Source: UMGS1322 sp900550765 (GTDB taxonomy: Bacteria; Bacillota; Clostridia; Christensenellales; QALW01). From it: a stretch of 64,000 nucleotides of DNA. The translations under genes and the position numbers were made by a program. This document shows positions 42,791 through 53,240 of this stretch, piece after piece. How positions within the stretch are numbered: the stretch's first letter is position 1; the number at the start of each line of letters is the position of its first letter. The DNA lies in NCBI GenBank assembly GCA_958448705.1, contig CAUDEY010000007.1, positions 1 to 64,000 of the forward strand, given 5' to 3'. A model generated the notes under the pieces. The model worked only from the letters and a program-made list of their open reading frames with translations, was not told the DNA's origin and ran no database searches.

Positions 42791-45700
42791 TTATTTTATC
42801 TTTATCGTAGCGTTTTGCGAAAAAAAGTGAATATACGGCACCACGGTTTTTCCCGGATAGAGCTGTTCCAGGGCAGCTTTGTACATTAAGAGCTGCGGGC
42901 GATGGTGCAGTGCCATTTCTTGGATGCTGCCGCGGAAGAGGTCAGTTTTATAGTCCAGTAAAATAATGCGGTCCTCTTCAAAAAAGTAGCAGTCAATGAT
43001 TCCCTGCACCAGCGCTTCATCACCAGTTTCTTTAAAAGGAATAATAAGGCAGAAGGAGCGTTCGCGGTTCAGTTCTTTGGCGGACTTCATGCGTTGTCCC
43101 ATCGTACTTTGCAGGAAAAAATCCAGCTGCTGAAAGGGAAGAGCGGAAAATTCATCAGCAGAGAGCAGCCCTGCCGATACCATTTCTTCAGCCTGGCTGC
43201 GTGCATCTTTAAAAGAGGAAAAGGAAACATGTTCCATAAAAAAATGTACAACGGTTCCCTTTTGGGCACCGGTATATTCTTTATCTTCGAAAGCCGGGCG
43301 TCTGAGGGGAATTTTTACACGCAAATCTTTTTGGCTGGGAGCCTGTTTTGTACGCTGGGTTACTGCAGCGGCAAAGGGATACTGCCAAGTAAAAGCATGG
43401 TTTAGCTGTTGGGTATAGTGTTCGCTGTTAAAAGCCGGTGCGGGAAAAGACGAGGGGGGATCTCCATGCGCGGTCTTTTCTTCTGGGTTAAAAATGTTTA
43501 CATGCCAGCGGCTTTTGGTAAAAATAAATTCATCTGCAGCCATAGGTGCTTGGCGGATAACCTTTCTTAAAGGAGTACCGTCGCGGTGAGAAAACAATAG
43601 CGGAATCAGAAGTTCGGCATAAGATTCATACACTGCTGCGGCAGCTTTGTGCGGGAAGTAACAGAGATCTGCCAGCTTTTTTTGGCTTGTACATACGGAA
43701 AAAATCAATTTATTTTTGGCCCGGGTGAGAGCAACGTAAAGCAGGCGCATCTCTTCAGCAGCCTCCTGCTGAGCACAGCGGACGGCAATAGCTCGTTTGG
43801 CAGCGGAAGTTGTCTTTGCACGTACGCCGAAGGTGTCTTTTTTGGAAAGATCAAAGCCGATTCCCAATTTTTCATGAAAGAGTACTGCCGCGCTTCGGGG
43901 CTTGGCGGAAAGCGGACGCGTTGTACCGGTGAGAATTACAATGGGAAATTCAAGTCCTTTGCTTTTATGAATGGTCATATAGTGTACGGAATCGTCATTT
44001 TCGTCAATGACCGCTGTATCGGCCGCGGCAGGGGATTTAAAATTTTCATAATAGGTTAAAAAACCCCGGAGGCCGCCGGTGTTTACCGCGGTATATTCCC
44101 GGGCGCAGCGAATCAAGTCATCGATATGTTCTAAATTTTGCTGTCCTCCGGGCATATAGGCTGTATGATAGATGTAACCGGTTTCATTATAAATGTATTC
44201 AATAAATTCCGGCAGTGCCATGGCGCGCGAAAGCAGCAGCCAGCGGTCCAGAGCGGCTTCAAAATTTTTAAGTTTTTCTTTTAATTCGGCGTTTTCGCCG
44301 GCGTAGCTGTGCATTGCGTCGTAAAAGCTTCCTTCTGGGGAAGCGCTGCGGATCAGAGAGAGTTCTGTAGGGGTAAAATTCCCGATACAGCTGCTCATGA
44401 CTGTCAGCAGATCGATATCGCTGCGGCGCATCAGCAGCAGACGCAGCAGAGAAAGAATCACACCTGTGTCGGAAAGACCGGCCGTCTTTTCCGGGGCCTG
44501 TGCAGTAAAAGGGATTCCGTGTGCGGCAAATACGGGTGAGAAAATATTCCCGGCATCGCGTGTACGGCCAAGGATTACGATATCATTATAGCGTACCGGG
44601 CGTGTATCCCCTGTTTCGGGATCATATAGGCGGCTGCCTTTGAGTTCCTGAATACGGCTGGCGAGCATTTCCGCCTCATTTTCAGGGTCTCCCTCACAAA
44701 AGAGCAGTTCATTTTCCGTTTCCGTTTTGCCCTGCACAAAAAGGCCTTCTCGGCTCTGCCATCCGTTAGCTTCCGGTGAAGGAGCAAGCGCGGCGTCGGC
44801 ATCGTATTCGATATCGGCAGTATCTTCAAACATACAGTTTTCAAAAATAAAATTGATGCCCTCCAATATAGCAGAGAGAGAACGGAAATTGTTTTTAAGG
44901 TTGATACGACGCCCTAAAATACCATTATGGTAAGCATGCATCTTTTCAATGAATAACTCAGGCCGCGCCAGTTGAAATCCATAAATACTTTGTTTTACGT
45001 CGCCGACGAAAAAAAGATTATCTCCCTTTGCAAGCATTTCTATCATATGATTCTGCATCCGGTTTACATCTTGATATTCATCTACAAAGATATAATCTAT
45101 ATTTTCTTTAATATCGTTTAAAATCTCGGGTTGCTCCTTTAAAAGCTGAACGGTATACCGTAAGAGGCCGCTGAAGGTCGTACCGCCTTCGGAGAGCATC
45201 AGTTCCTCCAGGCGCGCGGAAAAGGCCTCTTCTAACTCGAACAGCGCCGATAGGGCAGGCAGTGCAGGGGAAAAATCATCGCCATTCAGACCTTTAAGCA
45301 TAGCCTGTACACGGGTCCGCAATTTTTTGATAACACCTGTACAGCGGTCAAAATCCTCACGGTAAACGGAATCGGATCTTTTTAAGACCGGCGCGCGCTG
45401 CTTTAGGGTATTGTACATGTCTGCGGGCGTATTTTGAACGGCTGCAGATTCAAAAACAGCGGCAAATTTATCTAAATATGTTTGGGCCGAAAAATCAAGG
45501 CCGGTAACGGCATATTCTTGCGCCAATACTTTTATGTAATCAAGTCCTAAAAAAAGCAGCTGCCGTGCGTGCTCAAGCAGCGCGCTTTCCCAAGGATTTT
45601 TATCTTGCTGATAGAGCGCCAGTACTTGGTTTCGATAGGCGGCTTTATCCGGCAGACTTTCCATAAAAGCGTGCAGAGCGAGGAGGACTGCGGTCAGTCC

Positions 45701-46210
45701 GGTGTCGGTTTTACCGGAAGTAAATTGTTCCAATGCGGCCCCGTATTCGGGCCAGAGATCATCCTCATAGCGTTTGCTGGCCTCTTCCAATATCTGTTCT
45801 GAAGCCGCCGCAACCAGCAGAGAGTATTGGGTTTCATCGAAAAGCCGGAAATCCGGCGGCAGCTTGGTATTGAAGTAATAGCGGCGCAGAAGCTGCGTGC
45901 AGAAGGCATGAATCGTCGAGATATTCGCCCGGTCAATCAATTGACGCTGACGAATCAAATTTTCATTCTGCGGCTGACGGGTCAGTGCGTCCTCTAATTT
46001 TGCCGTTAGTTTTTGGCGCATAGAAGCTGCTGCAGCATTGGTAAAGGTAACAATCAGCATTTTGTCTATAGAGGATTCTCCCGAGGAAATCAAGGAAAAG
46101 ATACGTTCGACCATCACGGCGGTCTTTCCGCTGCCGGCCGCAGCTGATACTAATAGATTTGTTCCGCGCGCTTCGATGGCCTCTTTTTGAGCGTCAGTCC
46201 AATTCGGCAT
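42791..46210 (-). CDS. addA: ATP-dependent helicase/nuclease subunit AddA
   Basis: A 1139-residue UvrD-like helicase with a C-terminal nuclease, one half of AddAB, which resects double-strand breaks for recombination. Walker A is SAAAGSGKTAVMVERI, Walker B DYIFVDEYQDVN, and the nuclease core is ILLDYKTDLFRGS near the C terminus. The frame continues upstream, but AAAGGAGGA precedes the ATG at 46210, giving MPNWTDAQKEAIEA, the usual AddA start. It overlaps the end of addB by 17 bases. Confidence 0.95.
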   Translation of the reverse strand: MPNWTDAQKEAIEARGTNLLVSAAAGSGKTAVMVERIFSLISSGESSIDKMLIVTFTNAAAASMRQKLTAKLEDALTRQPQNENLIRQRQLIDRANISTIHAFCTQLLRRYYFNTKLPPDFRLFDETQYSLLVAAASEQILEEASKRYEDDLWPEYGAALEQFTSGKTDTGLTAVLLALHAFMESLPDKAAYRNQVLALYQQDKNPWESALLEHARQLLFLGLDYIKVLAQEYAVTGLDFSAQTYLDKFAAVFESAAVQNTPADMYNTLKQRAPVLKRSDSVYREDFDRCTGVIKKLRTRVQAMLKGLNGDDFSPALPALSALFELEEAFSARLEELMLSEGGTTFSGLLRYTVQLLKEQPEILNDIKENIDYIFVDEYQDVNRMQNHMIEMLAKGDNLFFVGDVKQSIYGFQLARPELFIEKMHAYHNGILGRRINLKNNFRSLSAILEGINFIFENCMFEDTADIEYDADAALAPSPEANGWQSREGLFVQGKTETENELLFCEGDPENEAEMLASRIQELKGSRLYDPETGDTRPVRYNDIVILGRTRDAGNIFSPVFAAHGIPFTAQAPEKTAGLSDTGVILSLLRLLLMRRSDIDLLTVMSSCIGNFTPTELSLIRSASPEGSFYDAMHSYAGENAELKEKLKNFEAALDRWLLLSRAMALPEFIEYIYNETGYIYHTAYMPGGQQNLEHIDDLIRCAREYTAVNTGGLRGFLTYYENFKSPAAADTAVIDENDDSVHYMTIHKSKGLEFPIVILTGTTRPLSAKPRSAAVLFHEKLGIGFDLSKKDTFGVRAKTTSAAKRAIAVRCAQQEAAEEMRLLYVALTRAKNKLIFSVCTSQKKLADLCYFPHKAAAAVYESYAELLIPLLFSHRDGTPLRKVIRQAPMAADEFIFTKSRWHVNIFNPEEKTAHGDPPSSFPAPAFNSEHYTQQLNHAFTWQYPFAAAVTQRTKQAPSQKDLRVKIPLRRPAFEDKEYTGAQKGTVVHFFMEHVSFSSFKDARSQAEEMVSAGLLSADEFSALPFQQLDFFLQSTMGQRMKSAKELNRERSFCLIIPFKETGDEALVQGIIDCYFFEEDRIILLDYKTDLFRGSIQEMALHHRPQLLMYKAALEQLYPGKTVVPYIHFFSQNATIKIK

Positions 46211-49200
46211 AGGGCTCCTCCTTTTTTTCGGTACATTCATGGCCGCATAGAGCGCCGTAGGGGCAGTATCGGCAGGCATTCTCCGTTGGTGCGGCTTGAA
46301 TCCGGCCGGAAAGGATTCCCTCGGCCAGCTTTTGCGCGGTATCGGCGGCAGTATTCAGAAGGCTGGTGAATTGCTCGTCCGTTACGGCTCTTTTTTTGTC
46401 CTGGGCAAATCGGTCTAACGTAGGACCGCTTAGCATAGGCATCTCTGCAGTGGTTTCTTCAGATAGCTGCATAAAATAAGCGCCGGCAGGCACTGCACGG
46501 GCACCAAAGCGGGACAGAAGTGCGTTCATGTACATCATTAACTGGATATCCGTTCCGTTTTCTAAATCTTTTTCCCGGTAAGGATGAATGCCGGATTTAT
46601 AGTCGATGACGCGCAGATAGATTCTGCCGTTTTCTTCGCATTTGTCTGCCCGGTCGATTTTTCCCTTCAGCGTTAAAGTGCCGAAATCGGTTGTCAGTGT
46701 CAAGGGGGCGTTCTTACCATAGCCAAAGGAAATTTCCTCGCCTATGGGCGTAAAAATATCCAGCTGATTTTTTACCGCCCATGCGCTTTGGCAGATCAGC
46801 GCTTTCAGTTGCCGGTTCAATATCCGCTGGCGGCTGGTAGAGATCATGGCGCCGAAGTGGATACTTGGTACATGTTTTTCAAAGAGTTCGCTTGCAGCGG
46901 CATAACATTTTTCTCGGGTGAGTTCTTTTTCTTCTGAGAGCAATAACCGGGTAAAGTCCTCCAGTGTGCTGTGGAAAACAGTTCCGATATCCGCGGCAGT
47001 GACGGAATAGGTTTCCGCTTGTTGGGGATTTAGCCCATAGCGGATAAAGTGTGCGTACGGACATTTTGCATAGGCTTCCAGCCGGGAGATGCTGACCGCC
47101 TGCTGCGGGGAGAAAATCTTAGCAGCGAGCAGCGGGGAAATCCGGGTTTGCCTTTCGCGCATTTCATAAGCCAAAACGTCAAATTTCTGCTTGATGGCCG
47201 CGTTGTTTTGGGCAAGATAGTCAAAAACAGCTCTGGCTTTCTGGGAACGTACTTGATCCAGCGCCATGGCCAGCATCGTTTGTGCGGCGGTCAGGGGCTG
47301 AGAAAGTGTATTTTCTACGGAATCTCGTTCTATTACCGCTTCTTTTAAGCCGGGGAATAAAAGTTTAAAGCGTTTGAAAAGATAGGAGGGCCGCAATGGC
47401 GTGCCGGAAAAGGAAAGCAGCGGACACGAAACCGTAAGTGCGATATACGGCGCGGAAAACGCCGCGTAGATATCGTAGCGCATGCGCGCATCCTCGGTTG
47501 CGGCGCTGTGGGCTAATTCCATTCCGTTTTCCAGCAAAATACTGCTTTCTTCCGGCGTAACCAGACGGTCATCGATATATACGGCAGGGATTACGCCGTC
47601 GTTTGCACCTAATATAAAGGCGTAGCGGTGTTTTTGTTCCCGCGCAGCTTTTAAGTCACCGAAAGTTACACAGTCCAATACTGTGGGGATTGTTGCGGCA
47701 GGCGACGACTGAAAACCTTCAAAAAGGGTATCGGTAAATTCTTCAAGGGAGAGTGTTTGCCCGGCTAAAAGACCGGAGATATCCTCTAAAAGCTTTACGG
47801 CAATATTCCAAAGCTGAGCGGTGACATCGGCTAAACTGAAAAAGCCTAAAGTTTCATATTGCTCCACCAGTGCATTGATACGGGAATAGACGTCCTGCTC
47901 TTGCATAAACGTGTAGCAGCAGGCGGCCTTTTCCCGTGCCGACGCAGAAATTTGAAGCTGTTCCTGAAAGGTTTTCAGCGGCAGAATGACTTTTTCGCGC
48001 AGCAAATCAAAATCTGCTTGGCGTGCTTCGTCCCCTCGCTGATAATAGAGTCCGTTTTCCAGTTCATAGCTTTTTACGCCCATATCACTGATAAAGGAGG
48101 TAAAACGATCTGTTTCGTCGCGATCAAGCGGTGTAAGACCGGAACGGACGTAGTCGGCTACGTATTCCGGGATAAAGCCGCTGCGGCAGCATTTTAGGGC
48201 CGAAAACAGATACATGGATACTGGATGGGAAGCAATATCGTGCTTGGTATCGGTATAAACGGGAATTTCATAGCGGGCAAAAACGCTTTGTATCAGCGGG
48301 GAATATTTGGCCATATCATTGCAAAGAACGCAGAAATCCCTGTATCTTGCACCAGCCCGAACCTGCAGGGCGATAGTTTTAGCAGTATCGGTGACCTCGT
48401 CCAGTGCTGTACGATAAAAATGCAGATGGATGTTTTGGCATATGTCCGGATATTTTGGTGTAGGAAAGGCATAGAAAGCATCCTGAATAAAATGAATTTC
48501 CGGTGATTTTATGGTTTGTGAAAGCTTTGTCTGGGTAATACTGTAAGAGACGCCGTTTTCTTTAGCAAGCGCAATGAGTTTTTCCTGTGTTTGAGCATGC
48601 AGTGCATAAGCACTTTTATCAAGAGAATCCCCTGCATAGCTTAAGGCGATCGTTACATTGCTGCGCAGCATCATGGCGCCGATAAAGCTGTACAGGCGCG
48701 AAGTAAAAACGTCAAATCCATCGATAAAGATCTCGCAGTTGTCTAAAGGACGGTATTGAGGAAGCAGCTCTTGTGCTTTTTTTAATCGATCGGCGTTATC
48801 GGTATAACCCGAATCCAGGATTTCACTGTATTTTTGATAAATAAGTGCGGTATCGTTAAGTTTATATTTTAAAATAGAAGGCTTTAATCTTTCAGCAGTA
48901 GTTTGGATATCGGCAGGAGAATAGCCGCAGTTTTCCAAAGTAGAGATCATTTTCAGACAGCGTTGGCAAAAGCCTTTGCGCTGGGAAGCATTTTTAAAAA
49001 TCGTGAGATTTGGGCGCGCCTGTTGAATGCAGGCACGCATGACCATAGCTTTGCCGCAGTCGTCCAAAAAGACTTTTTTTCCGCCGCCGCAGTATTGAAT
49101 AATGGTTGCGGCTAAACGGTTAAACGAACAGACTTCTGCATCAATAAAGCCATTAATATTCAACTGCGCGCAGAGCCGCTGTTCAAAATTATAGGTGGCG

Positions 49201-49313
49201 TGATCCGGTACGATCAGTATAGATTTTGTTTTATTTAAAATCCGTTCGCCAATGCGGTTGATCAGCATTTGCGTCTTTCCCGAGGCGATACGCCCGGTTA
49301 TGATGGTAAGCAC
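46194..49313 (-). CDS. addB: ATP-dependent nuclease subunit AddB
   Basis: About 1039 residues. The N-terminal P-loop is GRIASGKT, followed by degenerate helicase motifs and a C-terminal nuclease with LRVIDYKSG. The iron-sulphur cysteines of AddB are present: one in YAKCPYAHF and three in CRYCPYGALC. I place the start at the GTG (49313), 28 bases after the predicted transcription start and behind AAAGAGAGAG; an ATG at 49331 would leave almost no leader and no ribosome binding site. Confidence 0.92.
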   Translation of the reverse strand: MLTIITGRIASGKTQMLINRIGERILNKTKSILIVPDHATYNFEQRLCAQLNINGFIDAEVCSFNRLAATIIQYCGGGKKVFLDDCGKAMVMRACIQQARPNLTIFKNASQRKGFCQRCLKMISTLENCGYSPADIQTTAERLKPSILKYKLNDTALIYQKYSEILDSGYTDNADRLKKAQELLPQYRPLDNCEIFIDGFDVFTSRLYSFIGAMMLRSNVTIALSYAGDSLDKSAYALHAQTQEKLIALAKENGVSYSITQTKLSQTIKSPEIHFIQDAFYAFPTPKYPDICQNIHLHFYRTALDEVTDTAKTIALQVRAGARYRDFCVLCNDMAKYSPLIQSVFARYEIPVYTDTKHDIASHPVSMYLFSALKCCRSGFIPEYVADYVRSGLTPLDRDETDRFTSFISDMGVKSYELENGLYYQRGDEARQADFDLLREKVILPLKTFQEQLQISASAREKAACCYTFMQEQDVYSRINALVEQYETLGFFSLADVTAQLWNIAVKLLEDISGLLAGQTLSLEEFTDTLFEGFQSSPAATIPTVLDCVTFGDLKAAREQKHRYAFILGANDGVIPAVYIDDRLVTPEESSILLENGMELAHSAATEDARMRYDIYAAFSAPYIALTVSCPLLSFSGTPLRPSYLFKRFKLLFPGLKEAVIERDSVENTLSQPLTAAQTMLAMALDQVRSQKARAVFDYLAQNNAAIKQKFDVLAYEMRERQTRISPLLAAKIFSPQQAVSISRLEAYAKCPYAHFIRYGLNPQQAETYSVTAADIGTVFHSTLEDFTRLLLSEEKELTREKCYAAASELFEKHVPSIHFGAMISTSRQRILNRQLKALICQSAWAVKNQLDIFTPIGEEISFGYGKNAPLTLTTDFGTLTLKGKIDRADKCEENGRIYLRVIDYKSGIHPYREKDLENGTDIQLMMYMNALLSRFGARAVPAGAYFMQLSEETTAEMPMLSGPTLDRFAQDKKRAVTDEQFTSLLNTAADTAQKLAEGILSGRIQAAPTENACRYCPYGALCGHECTEKKEEPYAELD

Positions 49314-49347
49314 ACGAACTCTCTCTTTCATTCCCGAAATTTATTTT

Positions 49348-49376
49348 ATTATACTATAAAAAGCAAAAATTTTCAA
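49348..49376 (-). promoter_or_regulatory. Promoter of addB-addA
   Basis: On the minus strand TTGAAA (49376-49371), 17 bases, TATAAT (49353-49348). Confidence 0.85.
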
Positions 49377-49487
49377 TATGATTTGGCCTGCTGCATTTTT
49401 GCGGAGAAATAGGTAGAAAGGGAACGGCAATATAGGATTTTTGGGAAAAAAGATTTGCTGCGGCCGGTTGGATTGATGGTTATCTGT

Positions 49488-49516
49488 TTGACATATTTAT
49501 TAATTTAGGATACAAT
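49488..49516 (+). promoter_or_regulatory. Promoter of prfC
   Basis: Consensus TTGACA (49488-49493), 17 bases, TACAAT (49511-49516). Transcription would begin near 49523. Confidence 0.87.
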
Positions 49517-49555
49517 GCACTATTGGAAAATTTATCAATAAAGCGAGGAAAAAAC

Positions 49556-51142
49556 GTGGCACAGAGCATTCCACAGGAGGTAAGGCGCCGGAGGACTTTT
49601 GCGATCATTTCACACCCGGACGCGGGAAAGACCACGCTTACCGAAAAATTGCTGCTCTATGGCGGAGCGATTCATGCGGCCGGTTCGGTAAAGGCCAGAA
49701 AGGCCGAAAAGCATGCTGTAAGTGACTGGATGGAAATTGAAAAGCAGCGCGGTATTTCCGTGACCAGCAGCGTGATGCTGTTTGATTATAACGGATACCG
49801 GATCAATATCCTGGATACTCCCGGTCACCAGGACTTTTCGGAGGACACCTACCGTACTCTTGTAGCGGCCGACAGCGCCGTAATGCTGATTGATGCTGCC
49901 AAGGGTGTGGAGCAGCAGACGATCAAGCTCTTTCAGGTTTGCCGCAAGAGGAATATTCCGATCTTTACATTTGTGAATAAGTTGGACAGAGCCGGAAAAA
50001 ATCCCTTTGATCTAATGGACGAAATCGAAACTGTTTTGGGCATTCGTGCCTGCCCGATGAATTGGCCCATCGGTACTGACGGAGATTTCAAAGGGGTTTA
50101 TCACCGAGAAAGCGGCACCGTAGAGCTGTTTAGCGGCGGAAACCATGGCCAAAGCAAGGTGGATTCGCAAACCGGGCGTGCGGATGACCCGGCGCTTTTA
50201 CAGATTTTGGGCGAATACCACCATAAGAAACTGATAGAAGATATTGAGCTGCTGGATGTGGCCGGCGATGAATTTGCCTTGGATAAAGTCCTCTCCGGTC
50301 AGCTGACACCGATGTTTTTTGGCAGTGCGATGAATAATTTCGGTGTACAGCCGTTTTTGGAAAAGTTTTTGACCATTACTACACCGCCTTCTGCACGGGA
50401 AGCGGATATCGGATGGATTGATCCGGAAGATGAAGAATTTACGGGCTTCATTTTTAAAATACAAGCGAATATGAATCCTGCCCATCGGGACAGGATCGCC
50501 TTTATGCGCATTTGCTCAGGCCGATTTGAAAAGGGAATGTCTGTGAAGTTGGCACGTACCGATAAAGAATTAAAACTGGCACAGCCGCAGCAGTTTATGG
50601 CACAGGAGCGCGAGAGTGTGGAGGAGGCCTTTGCAGGCGATATCATCGGATTATTCGATCCCGGTATATTTGCTTTGGGCGATACGGTATATACCGGACG
50701 CAGAGTGGCTTTTGCCGGTATCCCTGTTTTTGCACCGGAGCATTTTGCCCGGATCAAGCCGGTGGATACCATGAAGCGCAAACAGTTCTTGAAAGGAATT
50801 ACCCAGCTGGCACAGGAGGGCGCGATTCAGATTTTTAAGGATAACGCCTATGCGGCCGAAGAGATCATTGTGGGCGTGGTAGGTGTGCTGCAGTTTGAGG
50901 TGCTGGAGCATCGTTTAAAGACGGAATATAATGTGGAAATATCTTCTCAGCAATTGAATTTCCGGTTTATCCGCTGGCTGCCAGAGGATACGGAGACAGA
51001 ACAGCTGAAGCTTTCCAGCTCTACAAAGATTGCAAAGGATTTAAAGGATAGACCTGTAGTTTTGTTTGAAAACGACTGGTCTATGCGCTGGGCAGAGGAA
51101 AACAATAAAGGCCTGGTGCTTTCGGATATTTCCGAGCGATAA
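49556..51142 (+). CDS. prfC: Peptide chain release factor 3
   Basis: A 528-residue translational GTPase that removes RF1/RF2 after termination. SHPDAGKTTLTEKLL (P-loop), EKQRGISVTSSVM, DTPGHQDFSEDTYRTL (G3) and NKLDRAGKNPFDL (G4) are all canonical for RF3. A TTG at 49523 is in frame but coincides with the predicted transcription start; GAGGA seven bases before the GTG at 49556 fits. RF3 is patchily distributed in bacteria. Confidence 0.95.
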   Translation: MAQSIPQEVRRRRTFAIISHPDAGKTTLTEKLLLYGGAIHAAGSVKARKAEKHAVSDWMEIEKQRGISVTSSVMLFDYNGYRINILDTPGHQDFSEDTYRTLVAADSAVMLIDAAKGVEQQTIKLFQVCRKRNIPIFTFVNKLDRAGKNPFDLMDEIETVLGIRACPMNWPIGTDGDFKGVYHRESGTVELFSGGNHGQSKVDSQTGRADDPALLQILGEYHHKKLIEDIELLDVAGDEFALDKVLSGQLTPMFFGSAMNNFGVQPFLEKFLTITTPPSAREADIGWIDPEDEEFTGFIFKIQANMNPAHRDRIAFMRICSGRFEKGMSVKLARTDKELKLAQPQQFMAQERESVEEAFAGDIIGLFDPGIFALGDTVYTGRRVAFAGIPVFAPEHFARIKPVDTMKRKQFLKGITQLAQEGAIQIFKDNAYAAEEIIVGVVGVLQFEVLEHRLKTEYNVEISSQQLNFRFIRWLPEDTETEQLKLSSSTKIAKDLKDRPVVLFENDWSMRWAEENNKGLVLSDISER

Positions 51143-51146
51143 CTGT

Positions 51147-51175
51147 TTGACATTATTTTCAAGTTATAATAAAAT
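51147..51175 (+). promoter_or_regulatory. Promoter of pgk
   Basis: TTGACA (51147-51152), 17 bases, TAAAAT (51170-51175); a perfect TATAAT at 51165-51170 is only 12 bases away and badly spaced. The -35 begins five bases after the prfC stop. Confidence 0.75.
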
Positions 51176-51239
51176 AATAACGATAAAATTTAGTATAAAT
51201 ACGTGCCTGCGTACGTTTAAAAATAGGGAGGATGTAAGA

Positions 51240-52424
51240 ATGAACAAAAAAACCATAAGAGACATTTCTGTAAGCGGAAAAAAAGTTCTGGTAAGGGTGG
51301 ACTTTAATGTGCCGCTTGATGAAAACAAGAACATTACCGATGAAACCAGAATCAATGCCGCGCTGCCCACGATTCAGTATCTGCTTGAAAACGGCGCTGC
51401 GGTGATTCTTTGCTCGCACCTGGGCAGACCCAAGGGCGAATTTAATATGAAGTATTCTCTTGCGCCAGTGGCAGATAGACTGAAAGAGCTTTTCCCCGGC
51501 AAGGTAACTTTTGCCGAGGATGTGATCGGTCCCAGCGCGCAGGCGGCAGTTGCAAATATAAAAAGCGGAGATATCGTGCTGTTGGAGAATCTTCGTTTCC
51601 ATGCCGAAGAAGAAAAGAACGACGCGGACTTTGCTAAAAAGCTTGCCGCTTACGCCGATATTTATGTAAACGATGCATTTGGAACCGCCCATAGGGCACA
51701 CGCCTCCACAGCCGGCGTTGCGGAGTATCTGCCCGCGGTTGCCGGTTTCCTGATCGGAAAAGAGCTGGATATCATGGGGAAGGCTTTGGAAAACCCCGAG
51801 CGTCCGTTTGTTGCTATTTTGGGCGGCAAAAAGGTTTCAGACAAGATCGGCGTAATCAATAATCTGCTTGAAAAAGTGGATACTTTGATCATCGGCGGCG
51901 CTATGGCATTTACCTTCTATAAGGCGATGGGGCTGGAAATCGGCAAGAGCCTTTTGGAGGAAGAAAAGGTGGAACTGGCAAAGAGCCTGATGGAAAAGGC
52001 ACAGGCAAAAGGCGTGAAACTGCTGTTGCCGGTGGATACCATTGTAGCGGATAAGTTCGGCGAGGATGCCAATACCAAAAATGTTCCCCGGGATCAAATT
52101 CCTGCCGATTGGGAGGGACTGGATATCGGTGAAAAGTCCCGTGAACTGTTTGCCGAAGCAATCAAGGATGCCAAAACCGTGATTTGGAACGGTCCTATGG
52201 GTGTGTTCGAAATTGAAAAATTTGCCGGCGGCACGAAGGCGGTTGCGGCTGCGCTTGCCCAGTGCCAAGGAACCACGATTATCGGCGGAGGCGATTCGGC
52301 TGCGGCGGTTGAGCAGCTGGGCTATGCAGATAAAATGACTCATATCTCTACCGGCGGAGGCGCTTCTTTGGAATTCCTGGAGGGGCTTGAATTACCTGGC
52401 GTTGCTGCGCTGAATGATAAGTAA
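51240..52424 (+). CDS. pgk: Phosphoglycerate kinase
   Basis: A 394-residue glycolytic enzyme making ATP from 1,3-bisphosphoglycerate. KVLVRVDFNVPLDENKNITD, SHLGRPKG, LLENLRFHAEEEKND and GGGDSAAAVEQLG mark the two domains. The frame is open much further upstream, through the promoter, but GGGAGG (51226-51231) and the usual start MNKKTIRD fix the ATG at 51240. First gene of pgk-tpiA-gpmI. Confidence 0.97.
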   Translation: MNKKTIRDISVSGKKVLVRVDFNVPLDENKNITDETRINAALPTIQYLLENGAAVILCSHLGRPKGEFNMKYSLAPVADRLKELFPGKVTFAEDVIGPSAQAAVANIKSGDIVLLENLRFHAEEEKNDADFAKKLAAYADIYVNDAFGTAHRAHASTAGVAEYLPAVAGFLIGKELDIMGKALENPERPFVAILGGKKVSDKIGVINNLLEKVDTLIIGGAMAFTFYKAMGLEIGKSLLEEEKVELAKSLMEKAQAKGVKLLLPVDTIVADKFGEDANTKNVPRDQIPADWEGLDIGEKSRELFAEAIKDAKTVIWNGPMGVFEIEKFAGGTKAVAAALAQCQGTTIIGGGDSAAAVEQLGYADKMTHISTGGGASLEFLEGLELPGVAALNDK

Positions 52425-52438
52425 GGGGGGCAAACGGA

Positions 52439-53200
52439 ATGCGGAAACCGATTATAGCAGGAAACTGGAAAATGAATAATACGCCCTCCCAGGCGGTGGA
52501 GCTGATTGAAGCAATCAAGCCCCTGGTGAAGGATGCGAAATGCGATGTTGTGGTCTGCCCGACTTTTGTTTGCCTGGATGCAGCTTCAAAAGCACTTGCG
52601 GGCAGCAATATCGGCCTGGGAGCGCAGAATGTGCATTTTGAGGAAAAAGGCGCGTTTACCGGTGAGATTTCAACGGGAATGCTGAAAGAACTTCAGGTAG
52701 GGTACGTGGTTATCGGCCACAGCGAACGCCGGCAGTATTTCGGTGAAACGGATGAGGTCGTGGCGAAACGTTCTTTGGCGGCAATTACAGCGGGAATTAC
52801 GCCGATTATCTGCGTAGGCGAAACACTGGAACAGCGCCAGAACGGTACAACGTTCGAGATTGTAAAAAAGCAGACTGAGGCAGCGCTTGATTTGATGAGT
52901 GCGGCGCAGGTATCGGCCAGTGTGATTGCTTATGAACCTGTTTGGGCTATCGGTACGGGACTGACTGCTACAAAAGAGCAGGCAGAAGAAGTGATTGCAT
53001 TTATCCGCTCGGTAGTTGCTAAAAAATTTGATTCTGCGGCCGCGGATGCGTTGCGTATTCAGTATGGCGGATCCATGAATGCCAAAAATGCGGCGGAATT
53101 GATGGCTATGCCGAATATCGACGGCGGCCTGATTGGCGGCGCGTCGTTGAAGGCTCCTGATTTTGCTGCCATCGTTGAAGCGGCTTCCAAAGAAGCGTAA
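52439..53200 (+). CDS. tpiA: Triosephosphate isomerase
   Basis: A 253-residue TIM barrel interconverting dihydroxyacetone phosphate and glyceraldehyde 3-phosphate. IAGNWKMNNT holds the catalytic lysine, VIGHSERRQYFGETD the histidine, AYEPVWAIGTG the glutamate, and GGASLKAPDF the phosphate site. Behind AAGGGGGG, 14 bases after pgk. Confidence 0.97.
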   Translation: MRKPIIAGNWKMNNTPSQAVELIEAIKPLVKDAKCDVVVCPTFVCLDAASKALAGSNIGLGAQNVHFEEKGAFTGEISTGMLKELQVGYVVIGHSERRQYFGETDEVVAKRSLAAITAGITPIICVGETLEQRQNGTTFEIVKKQTEAALDLMSAAQVSASVIAYEPVWAIGTGLTATKEQAEEVIAFIRSVVAKKFDSAAADALRIQYGGSMNAKNAAELMAMPNIDGGLIGGASLKAPDFAAIVEAASKEA

Positions 53201-53209
53201 AGAGATTCC

Positions 53210-53240
53210 ATCGGCAGAATATTCTGCCGATATTTTTTTA
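53210..53240 (+). terminator. Terminator-like hairpin between tpiA and gpmI
   Basis: ATCGGCAGAAT (53210-53220) and its exact complement (53221-53231) form a strong stem, followed by ATTTTTTTA. The U-tract runs straight into the gpmI ribosome binding site GGAGTG (53241-53246), and no promoter is visible between. Confidence 0.85.

Noticed and set aside
51165..51170. A perfect TATAAT close behind TTGACA ahead of pgk.
   Set aside because: The spacer is only 12 bases; TAAAAT at 51170-51175 gives the proper 17.
51066..51239. An N-terminal extension of phosphoglycerate kinase of 58 residues.
   Set aside because: It runs through the end of prfC and through the pgk promoter; the ATG at 51240 has GGGAGG and the family's usual N terminus.
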